This document shows positions 33,073 to 41,044 of a stretch of DNA of 64,000 nucleotides, one piece after another (the first letter of the stretch is position 1; the number at the start of each line of letters is the position of its first letter). The notes under the pieces are model-generated. The model was not told the origin of the DNA. It worked only from the letters and a program-made list of their open reading frames with translations, and made no database searches. The DNA comes from Cognataquiflexum aquatile (GTDB lineage Bacteria > Bacteroidota > Bacteroidia > Cytophagales > Cyclobacteriaceae). The DNA is taken from positions 682,001 to 746,000 of the forward strand of contig NZ_QMIK01000001.1 in NCBI RefSeq assembly GCF_003316845.1, in the 5' to 3' direction. The translations under genes and the position numbers were made by a program.

Positions 33073-33236
33073 CTGGTCGAAAGGTGATTATGGTGTAGAA
33101 TTTAATTGGATTCCGAACGCATCTTATCTTCAATATTTTTCAGGTTCAATAAAAATATTTTGTTTAAAGATATATATTTATTGTTTTTCAATAAATATTT
33201 ATTATGTTTGTGACATCAATTTAAACTTTAACCAAA

Positions 33237-33773
33237 ATGTCAAAAAACAGCAACTTCGTATTCATCGTCCTCCATATAGTAGCTTGGATGATTTTCGTTG
33301 GCCTGTGTATAGAGGCCGGCGCATTGATTGTAAATTTTGTTTACAGTCTCTTCAAGCCTGAAATTATCGCTTACCTGTATGAGAAACTGGACTTAAGTGA
33401 CATGTATGCCCGCAGCAAATGGGCTTATTTCGGAATGTATTCTTTTATCATGGTCATCTCGGTTTTGAAGGCTATCATGTTCTATATCGTGATCAGATTG
33501 CTTATGAAGCTTGATCTCTCAAAGCCATTCAGCAGTTTTGTTTCAGAACAGATTACACTGATCAGCTACTTTACTTTTTCCATAGGAATATTGAGTTATA
33601 TAGCCCGGCAAACGGCTAAAAACCTGCTGCATCGGGGATATGAAATCGACCAACTCGATAGGTTTTGGGTAGACAGTCAGGCTTTTATTTTGATGGCAGC
33701 GGTCATCTACGTCATTGCGACGATATTCAAAAAGGGAATTGAATTACAAAACGACCAAGACTTAACCGTATAA
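33237..33773 (+). CDS. DUF2975 membrane protein
   Basis: A 178-residue polytopic protein with four hydrophobic segments (about 10-35, 62-90, 105-122, 148-165). Length, helix spacing and the KPF-SSFVSEQI stretch between helices two and three fit DUF2975. In that family a small Xre-type repressor usually follows; here one starts 3 bp after the stop, which supports both assignments. The pair is thought to be a small self-regulated membrane module, but the biochemical role of DUF2975 proteins is not known. Confidence 0.87.
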   Translation: MSKNSNFVFIVLHIVAWMIFVGLCIEAGALIVNFVYSLFKPEIIAYLYEKLDLSDMYARSKWAYFGMYSFIMVISVLKAIMFYIVIRLLMKLDLSKPFSSFVSEQITLISYFTFSIGILSYIARQTAKNLLHRGYEIDQLDRFWVDSQAFILMAAVIYVIATIFKKGIELQNDQDLTV

Positions 33774-33776
33774 ACC

Positions 33777-33986
33777 ATGCCGATCATTGTGAATTTGGAT
33801 GTAATGATGGCAAAGCGGAAAATGTCGCTCAATGAATTGTCAGAAAAAGTGGACCTGACACTTTCCAATCTCTCGATCTTAAAAACCGGGAAAGCGAAAG
33901 CCATACGTTTCAGTACTTTGGAAGCAATCTGCCATGCTTTGGACTGCCAACCGGGAGATATTCTGGAATTTGTGGAAGACAAATAA
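33777..33986 (+). CDS. Small Xre-family HTH regulator
   Basis: A 69-residue one-domain helix-turn-helix protein (YozG-type). The pattern VMMAKRKMSLNELSEKVDLTLSNLSILKTGKAKAI marks helices 1-4, and the recognition helix lies around TLSNLSILKTG. It probably represses the DUF2975 gene lying 3 bp upstream, as seen for such pairs in other genomes. The two genes are clearly co-transcribed. Confidence 0.9.
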   Translation: MPIIVNLDVMMAKRKMSLNELSEKVDLTLSNLSILKTGKAKAIRFSTLEAICHALDCQPGDILEFVEDK

Positions 33987-34046
33987 AATGTGACGACAGC
34001 AAATCAAAAGAGAATTTATCATCGTTTCGATAAATACTAAATTGAA

Positions 34047-34475
34047 ATGAAAAGAATCATTAAAAATATCATCATTCAACTGGCAAGCAAGCCAAGGATT
34101 TTGTTTTTGGTGGATAGCGTGGGGGCATTGCTCACCACGCTTTCCTTGATTGTGGTCTTAAGAACTTTCCATGAATTGATCGGAATGCCCCTGTCGGTGT
34201 TGCCTTATCTTTCGATCCTATCTGCCTGTTTTTGTATTTATTCGGCTTCCTGCTTTCTCTTCTTAAAACAGAATTGGGTGCCGTTTATCCGGATAATTGG
34301 GATTGCCAATTTGCTCTATTGTGTCTTGACTTTGGGGCTTGTCCTAGTTTATTTTCCGCAGCTTACACCGTTTGGGATTGTGTACTTTTTGGGGGAAATA
34401 ATGATAGTGGGTGTTCTTGTGTATATCGAACTCCATGTTGCGACGGCAATTAAGAGAAAAAGTGGAAGTCTCTAA
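34047..34475 (+). CDS. Small polytopic membrane protein
   Basis: A 142-residue hydrophobic protein with four likely transmembrane helices (about residues 17-40, 46-70, 78-100, 107-130). The N-terminus MKRIIKNIIIQLASKPRIL is basic. No family is recognised. It lies 60 bp after the Xre gene in the same direction and may belong to that operon. Downstream an inverted repeat plus T-run at 34636-34672 could end the transcript. Confidence 0.7.
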   Translation: MKRIIKNIIIQLASKPRILFLVDSVGALLTTLSLIVVLRTFHELIGMPLSVLPYLSILSACFCIYSASCFLFLKQNWVPFIRIIGIANLLYCVLTLGLVLVYFPQLTPFGIVYFLGEIMIVGVLVYIELHVATAIKRKSGSL

Positions 34476-34635
34476 CAGCTAGACTGTCAATTCCACTTAT
34501 TCATTTCAGATTTTTTTAAAGCTATCCAATTGCAAAAGTTTTCAGCTTCGGCTTGATAAATAGTGCAGGGATAGAATTGGAAATACCGCCAAAAAATTTA
34601 TCTTTAAATAAAGAAAAACATCAGCATTCTTATTG

Positions 34636-34672
34636 ATATCGATTCATTTTGAGTGGATATCGATATTTTTTT
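34636..34672 (+). terminator. Inverted repeat followed by a T-run
   Basis: ATATCGAT (34636-34643) can pair with ATCGATAT (34659-34666) around a 15-base loop, followed by a run of T. It could be a factor-independent terminator, but the second arm is itself palindromic, so a regulatory operator is also possible. Confidence 0.4.
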
Positions 34673-34711
34673 GTTTCACACATTGTTTCCTCACGATTTT
34701 AAAAAGATATC

Positions 34712-35617
34712 ATGGCTGACCAAAAAGATTTAGATTATACCTATACCACTATCGATGAAATCTTCCGCCTCAGCATGGGAGAAACAGGAGATTACAGTGG
34801 CGCCAAATACGATGGTGATTTTTCGATGACCTTGGAAGAGGCCCAAAAAGCAAAGCACAAATTTATCGCCGACAGTCTGCATATCAAAAAGGGCAGCAAA
34901 GTCCTCGACATGGCCTGTGGTTGGGCGCCTTTTACTAGGTATATCACAGATGAAATAGGTGCGGTAAGCATCGGTTTGACGCTCTCACAGGGTCAGGCAA
35001 ATGCATGTCAAAAGAATGGATATAATGTTTTGGTGAAAGATTGCCGTTATGTGAAGCCGGAGGACTTTGGGGTTTTTGACGCCATCACCTGTATCGGTGG
35101 ACTGGAACATTTCTGTTCGGTGGAAGATTGGAAAGCGGGCAAGCAGGAACAGGTATATCGTGACTTTTTCAAAACGGTGTATGATTTGCTGCCTGTTGGG
35201 GGAAGGTATTACATGCAGACAATGGTATTCAGCAAGAATATGGTCGATTTTGAAGAAATGGATGTGAATGCAGAAAAAGGTTCTCCGGCCCATGTTATGG
35301 CCTTGATGGTAAAACAATTTCCCGGTTCATGGCTTCCCTACGGTCCCGAAATGGTGATCAATTGTGCCCTGCCTGGATTTAAATTGATTTCCAAAAGCAG
35401 CGGAAGACTGGATTATATTGAAACCATTACCCAATGGCGCAAAAAATTCAGAAAGTTTCATCCCAAAAAATATTGGCTCTATCTCTCGCTACTCCCGAGG
35501 TATTTTACGGATAAAGAATTCAGGCACTTGGTTGAAGTTTTCAAAATAAGTCCAAATAAGGTTTGTTTTGAAAAGGAGGTCATGGATCATTACCGGTTGG
35601 TATTTGAAAAAGTGTAG
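34712..35617 (+). CDS. SAM-dependent methyltransferase, cyclopropane-fatty-acid synthase type
   Basis: A 301-residue class I methyltransferase of the CFA synthase/Coq5-like family. The SAM-binding glycine motif is VLDMACGWAPFTRYI (about 64-78), followed by GLTLSQGQANAC, typical of the CFA family where a transferring helix follows motif I, and CIGGLEHF (motif post-I). This group methylates olefinic fatty acids or sterol-like acceptors. The protein lacks the N-terminal extension of E. coli CFA synthase and is shorter, so it may act on other lipids. The C-terminal HPKKYWLYLSLLPRYF segment is aromatic and may contact membranes. It is a single gene that ends just before the ~200-bp repeat array. 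Confidence 0.87.
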   Translation: MADQKDLDYTYTTIDEIFRLSMGETGDYSGAKYDGDFSMTLEEAQKAKHKFIADSLHIKKGSKVLDMACGWAPFTRYITDEIGAVSIGLTLSQGQANACQKNGYNVLVKDCRYVKPEDFGVFDAITCIGGLEHFCSVEDWKAGKQEQVYRDFFKTVYDLLPVGGRYYMQTMVFSKNMVDFEEMDVNAEKGSPAHVMALMVKQFPGSWLPYGPEMVINCALPGFKLISKSSGRLDYIETITQWRKKFRKFHPKKYWLYLSLLPRYFTDKEFRHLVEVFKISPNKVCFEKEVMDHYRLVFEKV

Positions 35618-35637
35618 GTTTTTTTTTGAATCTATTT

Positions 35638-36935
35638 AAGCCCCGAAGTGGGCGAAATAACAATAGCCATGGGCAAGGTGCTTCTCTGAACTTCATACAT
35701 ACCCAAATTTTCATGCACTGTGGCCCATGGTAAAGAATGGGAACGATTAAGGGATTTCGGTCACGAATCTTCTAAAAAGGAGAACTCTCAATACCGAAAT
35801 GGCTGGGATTAATTTACAAAGTAAGGACTTTTGGATTACAGCCCCGAAGCGGGCGCAATAACAATAGCCATGGGCAAGGTGCTTCATTGAATCCTTTACT
35901 TTGGAAAGTCTATTTGCACCGCAGCCCATGGTAAATTTTAAGGGCGATTGGTATTTCGGTCAAGAATCTTCTAAAAAGGAGAATTCTCAATACCGAAATG
36001 GCTGGGATTAATTTACCAAGTAAGGCCAATTGGATTACAACCCCGAAGCGGGCGAAATAACAATAGCCATGGGCAAGGTGCTTCTCTGAACTTCATACTC
36101 ACTCAAATTTTCATGCACCGCAGCCCATGGTTAAGAATGGGAACTATTAAGGAATTTCGGTCACGAATCTTCTAAAAAGGAGAATCTCCAATACCGAAAT
36201 GACTGGGATTAATTTACAAAGCAAGGACTTTTGGATTAGAGCCCCGAAGCGGGCGCAATAACGGTAGCCATGGGCAAGGTGCTTCTCTGAACTTCATACT
36301 TACTCAAATTTTCATGCACCGCGGCCCATGGTAAAGAATGGGAACGATTAAGGAATTTCGGTCACGAATCTTCTAATTAGGGTAATTTACAATACCGAAA
36401 TGGTAGAAAAATCTTATCGTTCTATTTCCTCAATCAATATGAATAAATGATACATGTCTATTTCTTGTGTCACTTTTTGTCATGATACAAAAAGTAACCA
36501 AAAAAATCTAGCGCAATAATCCTCCCCCTACACAAACCCCCGCCGGCCCGGAATTGCGCTTCCTCCCCGCTAGTGTTTCATTATGGGATTTTTTCCAAAG
36601 TGTAGGTTTCTGGAAACTATTTCTAAAGATAGTTACAGCCCCGAAGCGGGCGCAATAACAATAGCCATGGGCAAGGTGCTTTACTGAATTTTTTACTTTG
36701 GAATGTCTAAATGCACCGTAGCCCATGGTAAGTTTTAAGGGCGATTGGTATTTCGGTCACGAATCTTCTAAGTAGGGTAATTTCATTACCGAAATGGTTA
36801 GGATTAATTTACAAAACAAGGACTTTTGGATTACAGCCCCGAAGCGGGCGCAATAACAATAGCTATAGGCAAGGTGCTTCACTGAATCCTGTACTTTGGA
36901 AAATCTATTTGCACCGCAGCCCATGGTATGAATTG
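35638..36935. repeat. Array of six ~200-bp structured repeat units
   Basis: The stretch 35618-36959 is gene-free. Units begin near 35639, 35839, 36039, 36240, 36637 and 36835 and are highly similar. Each has a GCCCCGAAGYGGGCG hairpin, the arm GCCATGGGCAAGGTGC pairing imperfectly with GCACCGCAGCCCATGG, and a second hairpin, ATTTCGGT ... ATACCGAAAT. The linker GGGATTAATTTAC ... TTTTGGATTA is shared. Units 4 and 5 are separated by the two-hairpin element at 36464-36580. The period of about 200 bp, missing spacers and strong internal folding exclude a CRISPR. The array lies between two genes converging on it. Confidence 0.9.
36464..36580. repeat. Two-hairpin repeat element, copy 3
   Basis: Hairpin 1 pairs ACTTTTTGT (36472-36480) with ACAAAAAGT (36487-36495). 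Hairpin 2 pairs AGCGCAAT (36510-36517) with ATTGCGCT (36553-36560), around a loop with CCCCCGCCGGCCCGG and followed by TTCCTCCCC. Compared with copy 1, one base pair of the stem is exchanged on both arms (AGCGAAAT to AGCGCAAT), so the pairing is kept. Confidence 0.85.
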
Positions 36936-36959
36936 GAATGATTTGCCCAAATACCCGTC

Positions 36960-38657
36960 TCAATACCCCACCGCTGACCCATCCTCACTCGACGAATCGG
37001 CGGCACCGATATATACTTTTAGCTTGGGATCGTAAGTGATTCCCATCAATACACCTAGGTTATTGACGCCACGGAGTTTGTGTCCCATCTGCTCCAAAGC
37101 ATTCCGGGTATCGGGGGAAAGAAGGTGTCTTTCATAGACCAACATATCGGGAAGCCATTGGTGGTTGATTTTCATGGCTTCGATGGCTTTGTCGATCCGC
37201 ATGTTGTATTCCAAGACATTGAGCACTGTTTGAAAAACCGTATTGATGATCGTCCTTCCTCCCGGACTTCCGATGATCAGGTAGGGTTTGCCGTCTTTGG
37301 AAACGATGGTTGGCGTCATGCTTGACAACATCCGTTTTTCCGGGGCGATAAGATTGGGATTGGATCCGATCTGTCCACGGCTGTTGGTCACTCCGGCTAC
37401 GGGGTTGAAATCCCCCATTTCATTGTTGAAGATGAAACCGAGTTTGGAGGAACCCATCCCTACCCCATAGGAATTTTCGAGGGTATAGGTCAGGGAAACG
37501 GCATTGCCCTCTTTGTCCACCACCGAAAAGTGAGTTGTACTGCTGCCGTCATAGAGTTGCCCAAACTTGGATGAATCGCTCAATGAAGCCTTATTCATGT
37601 CAATATTCTCAAACCGTTTTTTGGCAAATTCCTTGGACATCAACCGATCCAAAGGGATCTCAGGATTGAAATCAGGATCACCAAGATGCTCTGCCCGATC
37701 GGCAAAAGCCCTTCGCATCGCTTCAGCTACCAAATGCACATAAGCCGTTGAATTGAATTCTATTTTTTGGAGGTCTGCCTGTTCCATCAGGTTCATCATC
37801 TCGATCAGGGCAACTCCACCCGAACTTGGAGGTGGCATGGAATAAATCTCGTAGCTTTTGTAGGTTCCTTTGACAGGTTTGCGCTCAATGGCGGTATATC
37901 TTGCCAAATCTTCCTTGGTGATGATCCCTCCTTTTGCTTTCATGTAGGCTTCTATTTCTTCGGCAACTTCACCCTTATAGAATCCATCCTGACCTTTGTC
38001 CCGGATCAAAGCTAGGGTATTGGCCAAAGCAGGTTGCGTCCATATTTCCCCCGGTTGGATGATCTCCCCTGCCCCATTGCGGAAATAATTGGTCATGATA
38101 TCATAGGAATCATCCCAATCTTCCATATCCAAAGCCACTTTGTACAATCCCCAAGTCATGGGGAAACCATTTTTGGCAAGGTCGACAGCAGGCTGCACCA
38201 ATTCTGCCCAAGGCAATTTTCCGTATTTTTGGTGGGCAAGGTAAAGTCCTGCGACAGTGCCCGGCACGCCTGCTGCTTTTAAGCCATTGTGGTTTGCATT
38301 TTCGATAAGGTTACCTGCGGCATCCTGAAACATGTCAGGAGTGGCTTTGAGGGGCGCTTTTTCCCTAAAGTCAAATGTGGTGACATCGCCGTCTGACCTC
38401 ATAAAAACAATAAAACCTCCCCCACCGATGTTGCCAGCCTCAGGATGGGTCACCGCCAAAGCAAAAGCTGTCGCAATACTCGCATCGATGGCATTCCCCC
38501 CCTTTTTCAAAATGTCGATTCCCACTTCCGAAGCAAGGACATTGTCTGAAACGACCATGCCGTTTTTGCCATAGGTCTGGGCATGGAGGTAGAATGGAGT
38601 AAAAAAGAGGGAGGCTAAACAGAGGATTGGGAGTATAATGGATTTGAAGTTTTTCAT
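36960..38657 (-). CDS. ggt: Gamma-glutamyltransferase
   Basis: Periplasmic glutathione hydrolase/transpeptidase, 565 residues, with a signal peptide (about 1-26, ending LHAQ). Family features in order: GGNAIDASIATAFAL, GNIGGGGF, TFDFREKAP, PPPSSGGVALIEM, the autoprocessing site DGSSTTHFSVVD with the catalytic Thr374 as new N-terminus of the small subunit, TYTLENSYG, LNNEM-type FIFNNEM, and GSPGGRTIINTVFQ. The precursor should cleave itself into large and small subunits. It probably recovers amino acids from glutathione and related peptides. It starts 38 bp after the HepT gene on the same strand and may be transcribed with it, though a functional relation is doubtful. Confidence 0.96.
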   Translation of the reverse strand: MKNFKSIILPILCLASLFFTPFYLHAQTYGKNGMVVSDNVLASEVGIDILKKGGNAIDASIATAFALAVTHPEAGNIGGGGFIVFMRSDGDVTTFDFREKAPLKATPDMFQDAAGNLIENANHNGLKAAGVPGTVAGLYLAHQKYGKLPWAELVQPAVDLAKNGFPMTWGLYKVALDMEDWDDSYDIMTNYFRNGAGEIIQPGEIWTQPALANTLALIRDKGQDGFYKGEVAEEIEAYMKAKGGIITKEDLARYTAIERKPVKGTYKSYEIYSMPPPSSGGVALIEMMNLMEQADLQKIEFNSTAYVHLVAEAMRRAFADRAEHLGDPDFNPEIPLDRLMSKEFAKKRFENIDMNKASLSDSSKFGQLYDGSSTTHFSVVDKEGNAVSLTYTLENSYGVGMGSSKLGFIFNNEMGDFNPVAGVTNSRGQIGSNPNLIAPEKRMLSSMTPTIVSKDGKPYLIIGSPGGRTIINTVFQTVLNVLEYNMRIDKAIEAMKINHQWLPDMLVYERHLLSPDTRNALEQMGHKLRGVNNLGVLMGITYDPKLKVYIGAADSSSEDGSAVGY

Positions 38658-38695
38658 ATTTGGGAAAGGCTATTTAGAATTTTCTTGCGCTACAG

Positions 38696-39043
38696 TTAAA
38701 ACTCAGTTTCAAGGATAATTGTAACCATTGATTTCAATTTGGGTAAGTCACTTTGGATGATTTCCCAAACAGCAGTCATTTTGATATTAAAATATTCATG
38801 AGCAATCATATTTCTGAAAGATTTGACCTTATACCATGGATAGTCATACTTTTCCAGTTTTTTGGATTCAACATAATCGATTGACTCTCCGATTACAATA
38901 AATTGCATCAATACCGCGTCTTGCACCAGTCCGTTATCGCAAAAAGTTGTCAGGTTCTCCCCTTCAACATATTTCTCAATTTCTAAAATGGCTTTAAGGA
39001 TTTGTTCCAACCTCTTTTGACTATCCAAATGCCTATCTTTCAT
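38696..39043 (-). CDS. hepT: HepT-like HEPN ribonuclease toxin
   Basis: A 115-residue HEPN protein of the HepT (DUF86) family, the toxin of the widespread HepT/MntA system. The active-site signature R-x4-H-x-Y is intact: RNMIAHEY with Arg77, His82 and Tyr84. In characterised systems (Shewanella) this tyrosine is adenylylated by the MntA antitoxin, which blocks RNA cleavage. FIVIGESIDYVE is also typical. The gene overlaps the upstream MntA-like gene by 11 bp (same strand), the usual antitoxin-first order. The toxin should cleave RNA, possibly tRNA as shown for relatives. Confidence 0.9.
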   Translation of the reverse strand: MKDRHLDSQKRLEQILKAILEIEKYVEGENLTTFCDNGLVQDAVLMQFIVIGESIDYVESKKLEKYDYPWYKVKSFRNMIAHEYFNIKMTAVWEIIQSDLPKLKSMVTIILETEF

Positions 39044-39620
39044 ATATCAGCTTTAGATCCTCTTTTACATGTTCGAAAATATAAGGCTTGAAAGAATCGA
39101 TAAATCCGACGTCAACTTTTCGGTTGATGATTTTTTCTAATTCATGTTGTATTTCCACTAAATCAAAATAGGAAAAAGACTGATCTGCCTGTACAGCAAT
39201 GTCCACATCGCTTTTGGGTCCATCGTCTTTCCGGGCAAAGGATCCATAAATCCATGCCTTTTCTATTTTTTGAAATTTGCTGATACCATCTTGGATCTTC
39301 TTCAATATTTCATTGCGGTCGATTTTTTGAAATGCCGAATATGCAGCCCGCTCCTCCGCCACCTTCAAAGCTTCCAAACCTATCTCCTCATCTGCCACCT
39401 CATACAATACCTTGTCAGCCAACCATGCCAACATCAAATCCTTTTCAGGAACATTGAAATAGGCAGCAAGTTTGATCACTAAATCCCTGCTTGGCTTCCT
39501 TAATCCGCGCTCGATTTTACTCACAATGGCCTGATCAATATCGAGATAAGCCGCCACAGTGCGAAGAGGTAATTCCTTTTCCTCTCTCAATTTTCTGATG
39601 GTTTCTCCGAGGCTTAGCAT
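39033..39620 (-). CDS. mntA: Xre-HTH/MntA-like nucleotidyltransferase antitoxin
   Basis: A 195-residue protein with two parts. Residues 1-65 are an Xre-type helix-turn-helix (GETIRKLREEKELPLRTVAAYLDIDQAIVSKIERGLRKPS). Residues 100-195 are a minimal nucleotidyltransferase with GSFARKDDGPKSDVD, which gives the G-S-x10-D-x-D motif intact (Gly126, Ser127, Asp138, Asp140). The MntA family transfers AMP to the HepT tyrosine. The HTH fusion suggests that the antitoxin also binds the operon promoter. ATG at 39620 is preferred over the upstream TTG at 39641. The gene overlaps hepT by 11 bp. A simple MntA has no HTH, so this variant is of interest for autoregulation. Confidence 0.9.
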   Translation of the reverse strand: MLSLGETIRKLREEKELPLRTVAAYLDIDQAIVSKIERGLRKPSRDLVIKLAAYFNVPEKDLMLAWLADKVLYEVADEEIGLEALKVAEERAAYSAFQKIDRNEILKKIQDGISKFQKIEKAWIYGSFARKDDGPKSDVDIAVQADQSFSYFDLVEIQHELEKIINRKVDVGFIDSFKPYIFEHVKEDLKLIYER

Positions 39621-39706
39621 TTTTTCCTTAATATTTGACAAAAATTATTTTGACTAATTTTGTCAAAAATATATAAAAAATTTAAAAATTCCTCACAGTT
39701 ATTAAC

Positions 39707-41008
39707 CTATTGTACTTTGTCCAACAACAGTACCGTTTGCAACATTACATTGGCTCCGTATGCCATTTCTTCAGGTGAGGAATATTCTTTGGGATTGTGG
39801 CTGATGCCGTCTTTGCTTGGGATAAAGACAAGGCCGATCGGCCCCAATTTACCCATTTCCTGCACGTCATGACCGGCACCGCTTTGCATTTTGATATAGG
39901 ATATGCCTAGAGATTGTGCTGCCTGCAGCATTTTATCCTGGATTTCCTTGCTGGCGATAGTGGGTGTTGCACCTGGACTAAGGTATTCAAATTTGATTTC
40001 GGTTTTGGTTTCTTTGGCGATCTGTGCCGCTCTTTTTTCAATATCCGCAAACATTTTCATGATCTTTTCTGAAGAAAGGTCCCGCATCTGCAGGCTCATT
40101 TCGACCTTTCCCGGAATGATATTGGGTGCGCCTGAAGGCACGGAGATTTTGCCCACACTACCTACTTGGGATCCTTCATAGCTATTGACCACTTCATTGA
40201 CAGCAAGCACAAGTTTGGAGGCCGCTATCAGTGCATCCTGGCGGTCATTCATGGGCGTACTTCCTGCATGGTTGGCCATCCCGGTGACAGTGATGTCCCA
40301 TTCTTCGATACCAACAATGCCTTCGACAATGGCCACTTCGACCCCGCGGCTTTCCAATACTTTGCTCTGCTCGATATGGATTTCAATAAACGCTGCCAAA
40401 TCGCCAGGCTTCCGGACTACCTCCCCCAACCTATCCGGATTGCCTCCGATGGCCCTGATTCCTTCCTCCAGTGTCAATCCACTGGAAGACTTTTGGGACA
40501 AAGATTCCTTTTTCAAATTACCGGTCAATGCCCTGCTGCCAACCAATCCGCCTTCTTCATTTTGGAAAATAATCACTTCCAAAGGATGGTCAGTAATAAT
40601 CTTATTTTCATTGAGAACTTCGATGATTTCCAGCGCTGTAATTGAACCGTACGCGCCGTCATAGTTTCCCCCATTGGGCACCATGTCGATATGGGAACCA
40701 AAGGCAATGGGTTTTTTGGAAGGATCTTTCCCGGCTCTTTTGCCAATGATATTGCCTGCAAAATCAATGCGCACTTCTAACCCCGCTTTTCGCATCAGGT
40801 CCATAAAATAGGCCCTTCCTTCAATATCCCCTTGGCTGTAGGCTACACGATAGTTTTCACCTTTTTCATTTTTCCCAAACTTGGCCAATTCAAAAATTCT
40901 TTGTTCAATACGTTTCTCATTGACCTTGACTTGAGCAAATATTGAAAAAGCAAACAAGACCAAAATGATTGTCAGTAATATTGATTTCATACATAAAGAA
41001 TTTTTCAT
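39707..41008 (-). CDS. Secreted M20-family amidohydrolase (allantoate/N-carbamoyl amino acid type)
   Basis: A 433-residue zinc hydrolase with a signal peptide (about 1-26, ending FAQV). It matches the N-carbamoyl-L-amino-acid hydrolase/allantoate amidohydrolase branch of M20: FGSHIDMVPNGGNYDGAYG (His and Asp ligands), IIFQNEEGGLVGSRAL, FIEIHIEQSKVLESRG, GMANHAGSTPMNDRQDAL and the metal-site SGAGHDVQEM. In canonical sequences the glutamate motif is EEGSRF; here EEGGLVGSR keeps the glutamate pair. Being exported, it probably serves catabolism of extracellular ureido compounds or peptides rather than purine degradation. Two candidate starts, 41008 and 40990, both give a signal peptide. Confidence 0.9.
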   Translation of the reverse strand: MKNSLCMKSILLTIILVLFAFSIFAQVKVNEKRIEQRIFELAKFGKNEKGENYRVAYSQGDIEGRAYFMDLMRKAGLEVRIDFAGNIIGKRAGKDPSKKPIAFGSHIDMVPNGGNYDGAYGSITALEIIEVLNENKIITDHPLEVIIFQNEEGGLVGSRALTGNLKKESLSQKSSSGLTLEEGIRAIGGNPDRLGEVVRKPGDLAAFIEIHIEQSKVLESRGVEVAIVEGIVGIEEWDITVTGMANHAGSTPMNDRQDALIAASKLVLAVNEVVNSYEGSQVGSVGKISVPSGAPNIIPGKVEMSLQMRDLSSEKIMKMFADIEKRAAQIAKETKTEIKFEYLSPGATPTIASKEIQDKMLQAAQSLGISYIKMQSGAGHDVQEMGKLGPIGLVFIPSKDGISHNPKEYSSPEEMAYGANVMLQTVLLLDKVQ

Positions 41009-41044
41009 TTTCCCCTTTTGCTTTTTTGTAGTTTCAATTGAAAA

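Noticed and set aside
36508-36726. Short minus-strand frames inside the repeat array
   Set aside because: They arise from the repeat units themselves (the same MGxGAxRxSKVK text recurs), so they are not genes.
35638-36935. CRISPR array
   Set aside because: Units are about 200 bp, similar throughout, with several internal hairpins and no unique spacers or cas genes.
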